A stretch of 18,250 nucleotides of DNA from JAXHTH01 sp034211115 (GCA_034211115.1 JAXHTH010000315.1:1-18250), one strand, 5' to 3'. Numbered from the stretch's first letter, positions 1 through 6,891 are shown. Made by a program: numbers and translations. Notes: generated by a model not told the origin, from the letters alone.

Positions 1-819
1 TCCCGTATATCGATAGGCTTCCACCAGTCCGCGCAAGCTGTATGCGAGTGTATGCGTTAGCGGGTTGGCATCATCCGTAACGCAATTGCGCTCCAACCAT
101 CCGTTGGGTCGCTGTTGTGTAATGGTCCAATCGATATTTCGAACTGCCGTCGCAGCGAACTGCTCATCCTTCAGGACGCGACTGGCTTCCAACAGTCCCC
201 AGGCCACGTGCGCTTGATAGGTCTTCGCGTCACTGGCCGCGAAGGGCGAGGGGAATTGGCGCCAGGCGCCATCGGCATCCTGAACCGATACCAACCAGCT
301 TGCCGCCCGATGCAGAGCATCAGCGTATTTGGCGTCGTCTCGGCAAGCGGCTGCAAGGCCGATCACGATCTGCCCGGTATTGAAAACGACCGGAACCACA
401 GGTTTCTGATCGACGGTGCCGCCCTGGAACGCCCCACAGTCGAGCTGGATGGAGCAGAGCCAGTCGCTGATCCGCCGGGCGCGGTACAGCGCATCATCGT
501 CCTTGAACAGGTGTCCGTATCGAATAAGTGTTTCGATGATGTATCCGCTCGTTTCCGGATAGGAGCTGGACCAACCGTTGATCAGTGAATAATGGCGGGC
601 GACGCCGCCATCTTTTGAATGTGAGCAGTCCTGTGCTCGCTTCAGCCAGGCGATACCGCTTTCAAGTGCCTTGCTGATACCCGGGTCGTCAGTCTGGAGA
701 TGGTCTTCGCGGATCGCTTCTTCTACCCTGCGCCTGGCAACGATGCGGTGCAGCCACTGTAGCGAGCGTATTCGCTCAAATCCCGAGGGCCTGTAGTCGG
801 ACTCTGTCTCTTCGCCCAC
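1..819 (-). CDS. Alpha/alpha-toroid (terpenoid-cyclase-like fold) protein, polysaccharide-cluster type, 3' partial
   Basis: The reading frame is open from codon 1 to the left window edge (273 codons seen, C-terminus missing). It shows at least four spaced repeats of the form W-L-x(3)-Q-x-x-x-G: AIAWLKRAQ near residue 56, ISDWLCSIQ, ASWLVSVQDADGAW, and NIDWTITQQRPNGW. This pattern is typical of alpha/alpha toroids such as squalene-cyclase-like and unsaturated-glycoside-hydrolase-like folds. The SYPETSGYII segment (residues 86-95) resembles proteins found beside glycosyltransferases in O-antigen and exopolysaccharide clusters, some of them misnamed 5-aminolevulinate dehydratase (from memory). 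No catalytic residues can be assigned, so no enzymatic function is claimed. I chose the GTG at 819 because AAGGG lies six bases upstream. The same frame stays open back to about 912 without an ATG, and an A6 run there may hide a frameshifted longer start. It follows the methyltransferase gene on the same strand, so co-transcription is likely. Third codon positions are less GC-rich than in genes to the right. Confidence 0.72.
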   Translation of the reverse strand, partial: MGEETESDYRPSGFERIRSLQWLHRIVARRRVEEAIREDHLQTDDPGISKALESGIAWLKRAQDCSHSKDGGVARHYSLINGWSSSYPETSGYIIETLIRYGHLFKDDDALYRARRISDWLCSIQLDCGAFQGGTVDQKPVVPVVFNTGQIVIGLAAACRDDAKYADALHRAASWLVSVQDADGAWRQFPSPFAASDAKTYQAHVAWGLLEASRVLKDEQFAATAVRNIDWTITQQRPNGWLERNCVTDDANPLTHTLAYSLRGLVEAYRYTG

Positions 820-931
820 GGCGTACCCTTGTCTGAAATAGTTGCGGTTCGCCGCCTCAGCGGCCGGGACTTGTTCTTTTTTCGCGGAATGAATCAGGCT
901 GCATGGCAGCTTTCATCAACGCGGCACCGAG

Positions 932-1639
932 TCAGCATTTTTTCAGCAACAGGCAAGTCAGTTGATGGGCTTGTGATGCACTCGTTCGCTCCGGAGGAAT
1001 GATCTGTTCGCCGACGGTCCAATGTTTCCCTTGCCAGAATCGCCAGTACTCCTGATCTTCCAGCGAAAGACTGCAGTCTTCCTGCCAGGCTTGGACGTTT
1101 TCCCGACAATAGGCTTGGGTAATGTACGGGGCGCCCTGCCCGTAACTGGAACCCGCTAAATCATAAACATTACGCACGTACTCATCCTCGCTGTACGGTA
1201 CGGTGACCACCAGATGCCCTTCCGGTCTGAGTAAGGCGCTCATGTTGCGCACGGCGACATCGAATGCCTCAATGTGTTCCAGCACGCTGACGCAGGTGAT
1301 GAAGTCGAACTGCCGGGTGGTTTTTGGTGCCGTAATGTCATCGTCGATCACGTGGTAGTGGCGATTGACCATGCCATCGGGCCAATAATCCCGAATGTTG
1401 TCTATCGCAGTGACCAGGAAACCGCAATTGCGCAGCAGATGGGGTAATGCGGTTGTTCCCGTGCCGACGTCCAGAATCTGTTTCGGATAGATGCGGGACA
1501 GGTGCCGAAACACGAATCCGAACTCGACAGGACGCTCGTTGAATCTGGTAAATGTCTGAGCTTCGTATTCGCTTTGACAAACTCGCTTCTGGTAGCCCAG
1601 CAGGGGGCGCTTGAGGTTTGACTTGAGAGTGGTTAGCAC
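932..1639 (-). CDS. Class I SAM-dependent methyltransferase
   Basis: This 235-residue protein has the class I methyltransferase core. Motif I is ILDVGTGTTALPHLL (about residues 55-69). An acidic strand-2 end follows in VTAIDN. A motif IV-like FDFITCVSVLEHIEAF comes next, then LLRPEGHLVVTVPYSEDE as the post-motif strand. The VLEHI signature is common in methyltransferases of polysaccharide, lipid or quinone pathways. The substrate cannot be read from the sequence. The downstream toroid gene suggests surface-glycan work, which is inference. The start is GTG at 1639, supported by GAGGT eleven bases upstream. The gene ends in TGA at 932-934, about 110 bp before the GTG of the next gene on the same strand. 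G+C is visibly lower (near 50%) than in the rest of the window, consistent with an accessory glycan locus. Confidence 0.85.
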   Translation of the reverse strand: MLTTLKSNLKRPLLGYQKRVCQSEYEAQTFTRFNERPVEFGFVFRHLSRIYPKQILDVGTGTTALPHLLRNCGFLVTAIDNIRDYWPDGMVNRHYHVIDDDITAPKTTRQFDFITCVSVLEHIEAFDVAVRNMSALLRPEGHLVVTVPYSEDEYVRNVYDLAGSSYGQGAPYITQAYCRENVQAWQEDCSLSLEDQEYWRFWQGKHWTVGEQIIPPERTSASQAHQLTCLLLKKC

Positions 1640-1808
1640 GGCAACGAATCACCTCACGACTGGCGATCTGCCACATACCAAAATGTGACCGGATGCGGAA
1701 GCGCAACAGTCTAACCGCGAACTGCCTGCGCCCCTTGGCAGCGGGAGATGTCCGCCGCCGCGCGGCCGGCCGATCGCAACGCGGCTCGCCGATGAAACCA
1801 GCGAGTCG

Positions 1809-1843
1809 ACTGATCGGGATGTTACCCGACCGCCTCGATCAGT
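1809..1843. terminator. Hairpin with ACTGATCG/CGATCAGT arms
   Basis: The arms 1809-1816 and 1836-1843 are perfect 8-bp complements around a 19-nt loop. The loop can extend the stem through GG/CC near its base. There is no T tract on either strand. It lies downstream of the acyltransferase-like gene on the minus strand. The same arm sequence recurs in the stronger hairpin at 11497-11526. Confidence 0.35.
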
Positions 1844-1864
1844 GCGATGGCTCCGGCTTTCCGC

Positions 1865-1884
1865 CACGGGACGCAGGTCCCGTG
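1865..1884. terminator. Perfect 8-bp hairpin, tetraloop
   Basis: The arms CACGGGAC (1865-1872) and GTCCCGTG (1877-1884) pair perfectly across the loop GCAG. There is no T run on either side, so it would be a factor-assisted or atypical terminator, or an RNA-stability element, downstream of the acyltransferase-like gene. Confidence 0.4.
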
Positions 1885-2047
1885 CCCTGCAGAATCGCGC
1901 CAAGTTCGCCATTCCGTTCCCGCGGTGGGGTGGTCGGTACGTGTGATGACCCCGCAGAATTTGCGCAGCGACTGTCTGTGCGGCGTGCATCACATTCGAC
2001 CGCCGCTGGCGTATGGCAGTGGGCGGCCGACGCTAAGGCGGCTGTTA

Positions 2048-2593
2048 TTACAGCCCGGAATCGATAGATGTTCGGAGCGTTGCGGCCCCGGCGCAGCCGT
2101 TTTGGATCTGACGAAGCCGGTCGCGGAATTCACCGCGCAGGTCGCGGAGAAAATCCGCCATGGCATCGGCCTGCTTCTCATCGATGCGTTCGGAGACCCG
2201 AAACGGTGCGCTTATCGCAACGGCAAAAGGCGCATCTCCCAATCGACCGTCGAAGTTCGCGACAGCGATCGGTACGATAAAAGGTTCCGGCCGCAATTTC
2301 GCCGCCAGCGCGAACGCACCCGCCTTAAAGGGGCCAGGAGACGACGACGTCGGGCCGCTCGAGCCCTCCGGGCAGATCACCAGATTCTTGCCCGACTCGA
2401 TGACCGCTGCGGCCTGGTCGAAGAAATCGGAGCGGGTGACCTGAACGCGCTCGGCGTCAACGATACCCGAGTCGGGTGTGTAGACGTGGATGTGTCCCAG
2501 CCGGTCGTAGTAGCGCTGGTGGCCATACTCCGCGCCGCTGCCGTACCGGACGACCCGGACTCCCGGATCACCGTAGCGGCGATGCAGCACCAT
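2048..2593 (-). CDS. PlsC-like (LPLAT) acyltransferase, N-terminus missing
   Basis: The protein has the later blocks of glycerophosphate/lysophospholipid acyltransferases. ICPEGSSGPTSSSPGPFKAG (residues 73-92) corresponds to the EG motif (block III), with E76-G77. PFIVPIAV follows as block IV. The catalytic HX4D block, which should precede it, is absent. Upstream of ATG 2593 the frame stays open and reads IDSHFVAS, so the Asp of HX4D could be the residue at 2612-2614, but the His position is occupied by Pro. The family would normally have 60-100 more residues before this point. The gene meets a plus-strand gene that also seems to lack its start, so it is probably a broken copy. If translated from ATG 2593 the 181-residue product should lack acyltransferase activity. 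Alternatively the junction is an assembly artefact and the real gene is intact elsewhere. Confidence 0.7.
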   Translation of the reverse strand: MVLHRRYGDPGVRVVRYGSGAEYGHQRYYDRLGHIHVYTPDSGIVDAERVQVTRSDFFDQAAAVIESGKNLVICPEGSSGPTSSSPGPFKAGAFALAAKLRPEPFIVPIAVANFDGRLGDAPFAVAISAPFRVSERIDEKQADAMADFLRDLRGEFRDRLRQIQNGCAGAATLRTSIDSGL

Positions 2594-2658
2594 GCTGGCG
2601 ACGAAATGACTGTCGATCGCAGCCGCCGGAGGGTGCGGACGAGGAAGCCCCGGCCGGC

Positions 2659-3336
2659 GTGCACGCCCTGGACGTGTGCCCCAACTGCGGCTCGACCATG
2701 CGCGGCCCGGACACGCTCGTGTGCATGCGTTGCGGCTTCGATCTCAAGACGATGAAGGTAATCGAGACGAAGATGGGCGAGACGACCGCCGATGAAGAGG
2801 GGAAACCGAAGCGCGATCCCCTCGTGCGGGAGGGGCCGGGCGATCGCTGGCTGCCGCTCACGCTGGCGATCATCGGCGGCGTGATCCTGCTCATCGGCCA
2901 GCTCGCCGGGGCGGCCGGGCTGTTTCCCGAGCTGCGCTCCGGCCTGGAGGAGGGCGAGACGCTCACGATTCCGTGGGCGGCGCGCTGGGAGGGCGCGGGA
3001 CAGCTCCCCGTCTTCATCGGCCTGTGGACGATGTGCGGCTTCGGGGCCCTCATCGTCGGGGCGTGGCTGTTCGGCCGACCGCTGGGCCACGTCGGCCTCG
3101 CCGCCCTGCGCATGCTCGGCATCGTGGCGATCGCCCGCTGCGTGGGCTTCATCAGCATCCCCCTGCGGCTGGGGGAGTTCCTTCTCGAGTCGCTGCTGGC
3201 GGGGGCGGCGTTCTTCGCCCTCACCGTGCTCCTGTTCCGGATGAAGCCGCGCGATGCGGGCACGGTCCTGGTGGTGACGATCGTCCTCTTCCTCGCCCTC
3301 TTCGTCATCGGCCACCTCGTGACATGGGTGACGTAG
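2659..3336 (+). CDS. Zinc-ribbon multi-pass membrane protein, probably 5'-truncated
   Basis: From GTG 2659 the protein has a short N-terminal zinc ribbon (CPNC and CMRC: Cys 7, 10, 22, 25) and a charged linker. Four or five hydrophobic helices follow: LTLAIIGGVILLIGQLAGAA, VFIGLWTMCGFGALIVGAWL, a segment around MLGIVAIARCVGFISI, LLAGAAFFALTVLLF and VLVVTIVLFLALFVIGHLV. The topology is a cytoplasmic zinc finger followed by an integral membrane domain of unknown function. Such combinations are common in Planctomycetota, but I recognise no named family. The start is uncertain. Protein-like, in-frame sequence (PPEGADEEAPAG) continues upstream to about 2620 without a start codon or ribosome-binding site, then runs antisense into the acyltransferase gene. 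An in-frame ATG exists only at 2476, deep in that antisense region. The true N-terminus was probably lost at the junction near 2620. Confidence 0.7.
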   Translation: MHALDVCPNCGSTMRGPDTLVCMRCGFDLKTMKVIETKMGETTADEEGKPKRDPLVREGPGDRWLPLTLAIIGGVILLIGQLAGAAGLFPELRSGLEEGETLTIPWAARWEGAGQLPVFIGLWTMCGFGALIVGAWLFGRPLGHVGLAALRMLGIVAIARCVGFISIPLRLGEFLLESLLAGAAFFALTVLLFRMKPRDAGTVLVVTIVLFLALFVIGHLVTWVT

Positions 3337-3493
3337 GAGGGGGCCCGGGCTCGCCGGACGGCCGGAGCGGGTCATCCAAAGTGGCCGGAATAGTCTTGCG
3401 GGAGCCCGATCTTGACGATATGATTATTCGAAGCCTGGGAGCAGGCGAACGTCGGCTCCATGCCGTGTGCTCGGGCGGCCGGTCCGCCTGAGC

Positions 3494-4312
3494 CTAGCCT
3501 GCTACAGGCTCTATCTTTTGCAATTCGAGCGGGTTCGAGTCACTGTAGTACTCACCGTAGGGCTTGTGACGTTTGTCATCGAGGTCCACGATGAGACGGT
3601 AGGCGTCTGCGAGCATCGAGAAGAACCTGTCTTCGGAGCGCTCATACAACCGCTGCACGGCCCAGAGATAATAATCAACGACCTGAAGCCCCCCGTGCTC
3701 AGACGGATAGGCGGATTCGATGGTCGTCGTAGTGTCCGGATGGATCCCCCACTTGCGATCGAAGTTTGCCTTCGCGCGAGCGATCGCCGACTGAAGAGCT
3801 TCGTATCTGGCTGCTTTCCCGCGCCTTGAGAACACAATGCGGTTCTCATCCGCCTTGTGGAGCATGTTCCTGAACAGGCGTTTGACCAGATCATCGTATA
3901 GGGCGTCCGCGCTGGCTTTTTGTCGCGCCAGTCTGAATGAGCTCCGCGCTTCTTGTGCCATCGCGTGCTTACGCCGGATGAAGACCTGTACTTTCGCTCC
4001 GAACTGCGGCAGCAGCCTGAAGACCTCACGACGCACCTCTGGCAGATCGTCCTTGGCGTGGAAGTGAAGGGCTGTCTTCTTCATCTCCGGCTGCATGGAC
4101 GGTACGCCTGCGAAGTACGGATCGTTGAGCAGCGTGGAACGCAATGTGTCCAGTGTTTCATCCACGCGGTCGGGGTCTGGAATGTGTGCGACGCCAACCA
4201 TAAAGACCTTGGAAGCGCCTTGCTCGCCGACGATGATCCGCCCTCGCTTGTCAAACAGCGTCAGACATCCTGCTTCATCAACGAAGTAGTGATGGATCAG
4301 CTTCTCAGCCAT
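3494..4312 (-). CDS. DUF3800 domain protein
   Basis: This 272-residue protein matches the DUF3800 pattern. An N-terminal strand ends in YFVDEAG (D12-E13). A central ALHFHAKDD lies at residues 81-89. A C-terminal SEHGGLQVVDYYLWAVQRLYE lies at about residues 204-224, with D213. DUF3800 proteins are predicted to have an RNase H-like fold with acidic active-site residues. They are scattered through accessory DNA, and their biochemical role is not established. The start ATG 4312 has CAGGG directly in front and only a GGGA further upstream, so the ribosome site is weak. It lies downstream of queF on the same strand with a 69-bp gap that holds an inverted repeat. Base composition is lower in G+C than in queF and the zinc-ribbon gene on either side, suggesting acquisition by transfer. 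Confidence 0.85.
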   Translation of the reverse strand: MAEKLIHHYFVDEAGCLTLFDKRGRIIVGEQGASKVFMVGVAHIPDPDRVDETLDTLRSTLLNDPYFAGVPSMQPEMKKTALHFHAKDDLPEVRREVFRLLPQFGAKVQVFIRRKHAMAQEARSSFRLARQKASADALYDDLVKRLFRNMLHKADENRIVFSRRGKAARYEALQSAIARAKANFDRKWGIHPDTTTTIESAYPSEHGGLQVVDYYLWAVQRLYERSEDRFFSMLADAYRLIVDLDDKRHKPYGEYYSDSNPLELQKIEPVAG

Positions 4313-4329
4313 CCCTGTCGTCCCGATCT

Positions 4330-4358
4330 GATTGCCTCATCGCTGACGCTCAGCAATC
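4330..4358. terminator. Nested inverted repeats between queF and the DUF3800 gene
   Basis: An outer repeat pairs GATTGC (4330-4335) with GCAATC (4353-4358). A competing inner hairpin pairs GCTGA (4342-4346) with TCAGC (4350-4354) around a 3-nt loop. It lies just after the queF stop and before the DUF3800 start on the minus strand. It could terminate queF or act as an operator for the next gene. No T tract is present. Confidence 0.3.
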
Positions 4359-4381
4359 CGTGCCGCGGACATGCACGAGCC

Positions 4382-4750
4382 CTACCCCCTCTTCCACTCC
4401 TCCGGCACCTCCCCGTGGGAGGCGATGATGCGGGAATGGATGCCGCCGCGGACGCGCCATTCGGTGACCACCTGAAGCCAGCGCGGCTTGAGCAGCGCGG
4501 CCAGATCATCGCGCATGCGGTTCGTCACCGTCTCGTAGAAGATCCCCTCGTCGCGGAATGACTGGTCATACAGCTTGAGGCTTTTCAACTCCACGCACAG
4601 TCCCGCCGGGCAGTAGCGCAGGATGATCCGGCCGAAGTCGGGCTGGCCCGTCTTCGGGCACAGGCTCGTGAACTCCTCGTTCACGTGCTCGATGATGAAC
4701 GGTTCATCCGTCGGCGCGGGGAAGGTCTCGAGCAGCTTCGGGTCCGGCAT
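4382..4750 (-). CDS. queF: NADPH-dependent 7-cyano-7-deazaguanine (preQ0) reductase
   Basis: QueF reduces the nitrile of preQ0 to the amine of preQ1, the last free-base step before insertion of the queuosine precursor into tRNA. The 122-residue protein is a single-domain (unimodular) QueF. It has EFTSLCPKTGQPDFG with nucleophilic Cys31 and Asp38, and the signature VELKSLKLYDQSFRDEGIFYE near residues 53-73 that binds NADPH and substrate. I place the start at ATG 4750 (protein begins MPDPKLLETF). A frame extension to 4786 exists but would cover a TATAAT box six bases before this ATG. There is no Shine-Dalgarno, so the mRNA may be leaderless. The gene follows phhA on the same strand after an 82-bp gap holding a GC-rich hairpin. 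No other queuosine gene is in the window. Confidence 0.95.
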   Translation of the reverse strand: MPDPKLLETFPAPTDEPFIIEHVNEEFTSLCPKTGQPDFGRIILRYCPAGLCVELKSLKLYDQSFRDEGIFYETVTNRMRDDLAALLKPRWLQVVTEWRVRGGIHSRIIASHGEVPEEWKRG

Positions 4751-4756
4751 GGCCGG

Positions 4757-4762
4757 ATTATA
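4757..4762 (-). promoter_or_regulatory. queF -10 box TATAAT, leaderless arrangement
   Basis: A perfect TATAAT on the minus strand is separated from the queF ATG by exactly six bases (4751-4756). Transcription would therefore begin at or beside the start codon. No TTGACA-like -35 is visible at 16-18 bp. The same spacing is seen at nfo. Confidence 0.5.
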
Positions 4763-4793
4763 CAAGACCCCGATCGGTGGGAGCATGTCGATC

Positions 4794-4816
4794 CCGCACG
4801 GCCGGGACGGCCGCGG
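4794..4816 (-). terminator. GC-rich hairpin after phhA
   Basis: The arms CCGC plus GGCCG and CGGCC plus GCGG pair around a 3-nt loop with a 2-nt bulge. It sits 17-39 bp past the phhA stop on the minus strand and just upstream of the queF -10 box. There is no T tract, so intrinsic termination is uncertain. Confidence 0.4.
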
Positions 4817-4832
4817 CCCCCGGAAGGCGTAC

Positions 4833-5690
4833 TCAAGCGCCGGCCGGCGCCGAGGCCGCCTGATCGAGGATCCGCCGCGAGTAGGCGTTCATCGCGTCGC
4901 GAAGCTGCTCGAAGCTCTCCAGCACGTAGAGGATCGGCTGATAGTGGTCGATCTCGAAGCTCGTATCGCAGACGGTCTGGAGATGGAACGGCCGGCGATC
5001 GACGGCATCGGAGTTCAGCGCGTGGCGCGACTCGCCGGGCGAGGAGATGAGCCCCGAGCCGTAGACCTTCAGACGGCCGTCTTCGCGGATGAGGCCGAAC
5101 TCGACGGTGAACCAGAACAGCCGGGCGAGGCGCTCGGTGTGCTCGTCGCTCTTCGCCTGCAGCGCCGCCTGGCCGTAGGTCTGGAGGAAGTCGGCGAAGA
5201 CGGGATCGGCGTGCAGCGGGACATGGCCGAACACATCGTGAAAGATGTCCGGCTCGGGGAGGTAATCGATCGACTCCCTGGGGCGGATCACGATGGTGGT
5301 GGGGAACTCGCGCCGACTGAGGCAGGCGAAGAACGCCGCAGGCGGCAGGTAGCCCGGCACGGCCCGCGACTGCCAGCCCGTGCGCGCCTTGAGGCGCGTG
5401 TTGATGTCCGCCAGGGGCGGGATGCGGTCGGAGCGGAGATTGATGATCTTCGCCCCGTCGAGATACGTGCGCGAGGCGTGCTCGGCGAGATACTCCATCT
5501 GGCGCTCGTAGAGGATGCGCCAGGTCTCCTGATTCTCGTCCGTGTAGCCGTCGTAGCCCTGCTCGATGTAAAGGCGGGTTGGATCGTCGAAGCCTTCCCG
5601 GCCGAAGTTGTCGGCGTACTCCTGCGCGGCACGTGCCTGCCCACCGTCGATCATCGCGCTGTTCAGGCTGTAGCTCTTGCTCGGTTCCAT
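4833..5690 (-). CDS. phhA: Phenylalanine 4-monooxygenase
   Basis: This is a pterin-dependent aromatic amino acid hydroxylase that converts phenylalanine to tyrosine using tetrahydrobiopterin or a related pterin, O2 and non-haem iron. The 285-residue length fits the single-domain bacterial enzyme without the regulatory ACT domain of animals. The hallmark RPRESIDYLPEPDIFHDVFGH (from about residue 136) carries iron ligands His151 and His156, and the third ligand Glu197 lies in FWFTVEFGL. The later YGSGLISSPGE is also family-typical. The start ATG 5690 has CAGGAG seven bases upstream. The pterin carbinolamine dehydratase (phhB) often linked to it is not in the window. Neighbouring queF also concerns pterin-like chemistry, but the two pathways are separate and I read nothing into the adjacency. 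A 172-bp gap separates it from the upstream TPR gene, so it probably has its own promoter. Confidence 0.96.
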   Translation of the reverse strand: MEPSKSYSLNSAMIDGGQARAAQEYADNFGREGFDDPTRLYIEQGYDGYTDENQETWRILYERQMEYLAEHASRTYLDGAKIINLRSDRIPPLADINTRLKARTGWQSRAVPGYLPPAAFFACLSRREFPTTIVIRPRESIDYLPEPDIFHDVFGHVPLHADPVFADFLQTYGQAALQAKSDEHTERLARLFWFTVEFGLIREDGRLKVYGSGLISSPGESRHALNSDAVDRRPFHLQTVCDTSFEIDHYQPILYVLESFEQLRDAMNAYSRRILDQAASAPAGA

Positions 5691-5806
5691 CGCGGGGCTC
5701 CTGCGAGTCGATCGTACGATGGTATCGCGCGCCGAACGCCGCGGTCGATGCGAGGAGAAAGTCCGCGGTATGCCGGATAAGCGGATGTACTAATCACGCA
5801 TGCTTT

Positions 5807-5820
5807 GCGGGCAAGCCCGC
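5807..5820. terminator. Short perfect hairpin after the TPR lipoprotein gene
   Basis: GCGGG and CCCGC pair around a 4-nt loop (six base pairs if the loop is only two bases). It lies 43-56 bp past the stop of the TPR gene on the minus strand. No T tract follows in that direction. A T3 run lies next to it on the other side. Confidence 0.35.
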
Positions 5821-5862
5821 GGCGTGTGCTGCCGTCGTCGTTGGGAGGATCGGGCGCTGACG

Positions 5863-6891
5863 TTACAGGCTGTAATTGAGCAGGAGTTTGACGACGCGCT
5901 GCTGATCGGGCCGGACGCGCAGCGAACGGCGAAAGGCGTCGCGGGCCTCGAGCTTCGCCTGCATGTTCTCCCGGTCGCTGAGCAACCAGGTGTTGAGCGC
6001 GTTCACGCCCACCCCGTTCAGGGCCGGCCAGTGCCCCGGGTCGATGTCCACCGCGGTGCGGTAGGCCTCCAGCGACTTGTCGTACTCCTTGAGCTTGAAG
6101 TAGCACCATCCGAGGCGCTCGTAGGCGTCGGCGGCGGGCTCGATCTTCACTAGGGCCAGGGCGGTGTTGGCCGCCTCGCGGTACCGCTTCTGCTTGGCGA
6201 GCACGTTGATCTGGTTCATCATGAGCCGGGGCTCGTTGCCCATGAGCTCGAGGGCCGCGTCGTAGGCGTCGACGGCCTCGGCGTACCGGCCGAGCTTCTC
6301 GTAGATCGCCCCGAGATTGGCCCGGGCCGGCCCGCTCTCGGGATTGACCTCGACGGCGCGCTCGGCCAGGTCCACCGCCCGGTCCGGACGATTCATCTGC
6401 AGATAGACCGTGGCGAGGTTGAGATTCGCCTTCATGTCCGAGGGTCGGATGTTCAGGGCGCGCTGATAGGCGCGGACGGCCTCGACGAAGCGCCGAAGCA
6501 TCTGCAGGGCCAGCCCGTGCCCGAACTGGGCGTCGAAGCTCTGCGGCTCGAGGCGGGCGGCCCGGCCGTAGGCCGGCTCCGCCTTCGCGTAGTCCTCCTT
6601 GACCATGTAAATGTCGCCGATCCCCAGGTACGCGGTGGTGATGGTGGGGTTCTCGGCGAGCAGATCCTGGAAGAGGCGCAGGGCCTCGTCGTAATCGCCC
6701 GCGTCCCTGGCCGTCTCCGCCATCTCCAGTTGCTCGAGCTGCACCGGGGTCGGCTCGGCGACCTCGATCGTCGGCGGCGGGGGTGGCTCGGGGAAGCGCT
6801 CTACCGTCCTGCAGCCGGGAACGCTCGCGGCGAAGGCGGCACACACGGCGATCGTCGTCGTCATCCACGGGCGTTTCATCATCGACACCAT
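5863..6891 (-). CDS. TPR-repeat lipoprotein
   Basis: The N-terminus has a basic residue, a hydrophobic stretch and a lipobox-like VPGC (Cys27), followed by a proline-rich linker. This suggests export and lipid anchoring, although Pro at -2 is not ideal. From about residue 52 onward there are seven or eight tandem tetratricopeptide repeats with the usual W/Y-x-G-x-A-Y pattern. Examples are GDYDEALRLFQDLLAENP, AYLGIGDIYMVKEDYAKAEP, ANLGAIYEKLGRYAEAVDAY and ERLGWCYFKLKEYDKSLEAY. TPR arrays bind peptides or partner proteins. No enzymatic domain is present and the partner is unknown. The ATG at 6882 (two in-frame ATGs close together) fits an AGGA ten bases upstream better than the ATG at 6891, which overlaps that AGGA, so the true start may be 9-12 bases inside. 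The gene is convergent with nothing and lies upstream of phhA on the same strand. Confidence 0.88.
   Translation of the reverse strand: MVSMMKRPWMTTTIAVCAAFAASVPGCRTVERFPEPPPPPTIEVAEPTPVQLEQLEMAETARDAGDYDEALRLFQDLLAENPTITTAYLGIGDIYMVKEDYAKAEPAYGRAARLEPQSFDAQFGHGLALQMLRRFVEAVRAYQRALNIRPSDMKANLNLATVYLQMNRPDRAVDLAERAVEVNPESGPARANLGAIYEKLGRYAEAVDAYDAALELMGNEPRLMMNQINVLAKQKRYREAANTALALVKIEPAADAYERLGWCYFKLKEYDKSLEAYRTAVDIDPGHWPALNGVGVNALNTWLLSDRENMQAKLEARDAFRRSLRVRPDQQRVVKLLLNYSL

Larger units (their letters stand above)
1640..2047. other. 408-bp gene-free stretch with hairpins
   Basis: No reading frame here looks protein-like on either strand. The open frames present are arginine/serine-rich shadows. 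The region separates the acyltransferase-like gene from the methyltransferase gene (both minus strand). It contains two inverted repeats (1809-1843 and 1865-1884) that could end the upstream transcript. The 5' untranslated region and ribosome-binding site of the methyltransferase lie at its left end. No convincing -35/-10 pair was found. Confidence 0.5.

Noticed and set aside
115..588. Plus-strand open frame of 157 codons
   Set aside because: Antisense to the toroid gene, whose repeat pattern is far more protein-like.
1649..1993. Open frames on both strands in the gap between acyltransferase and methyltransferase
   Set aside because: Short, Arg/Ser/Pro-rich, without ribosome sites or recognisable motifs. 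The region also holds hairpins.
3520..3550. GGTTCGAGTC-like sequence resembling a tRNA T arm
   Set aside because: It lies inside the DUF3800 coding region, and no acceptor, D or anticodon arms can be folded around it.
4623..5780. Plus-strand open frame of 385 codons
   Set aside because: Antisense to phhA and part of queF, both with clear catalytic residues.
5663..6868. Minus-strand open frame of 401 codons
   Set aside because: It overlaps the TPR gene in another frame on the same strand. The translation is Arg/Gly/Ala-rich without TPR or other motifs.
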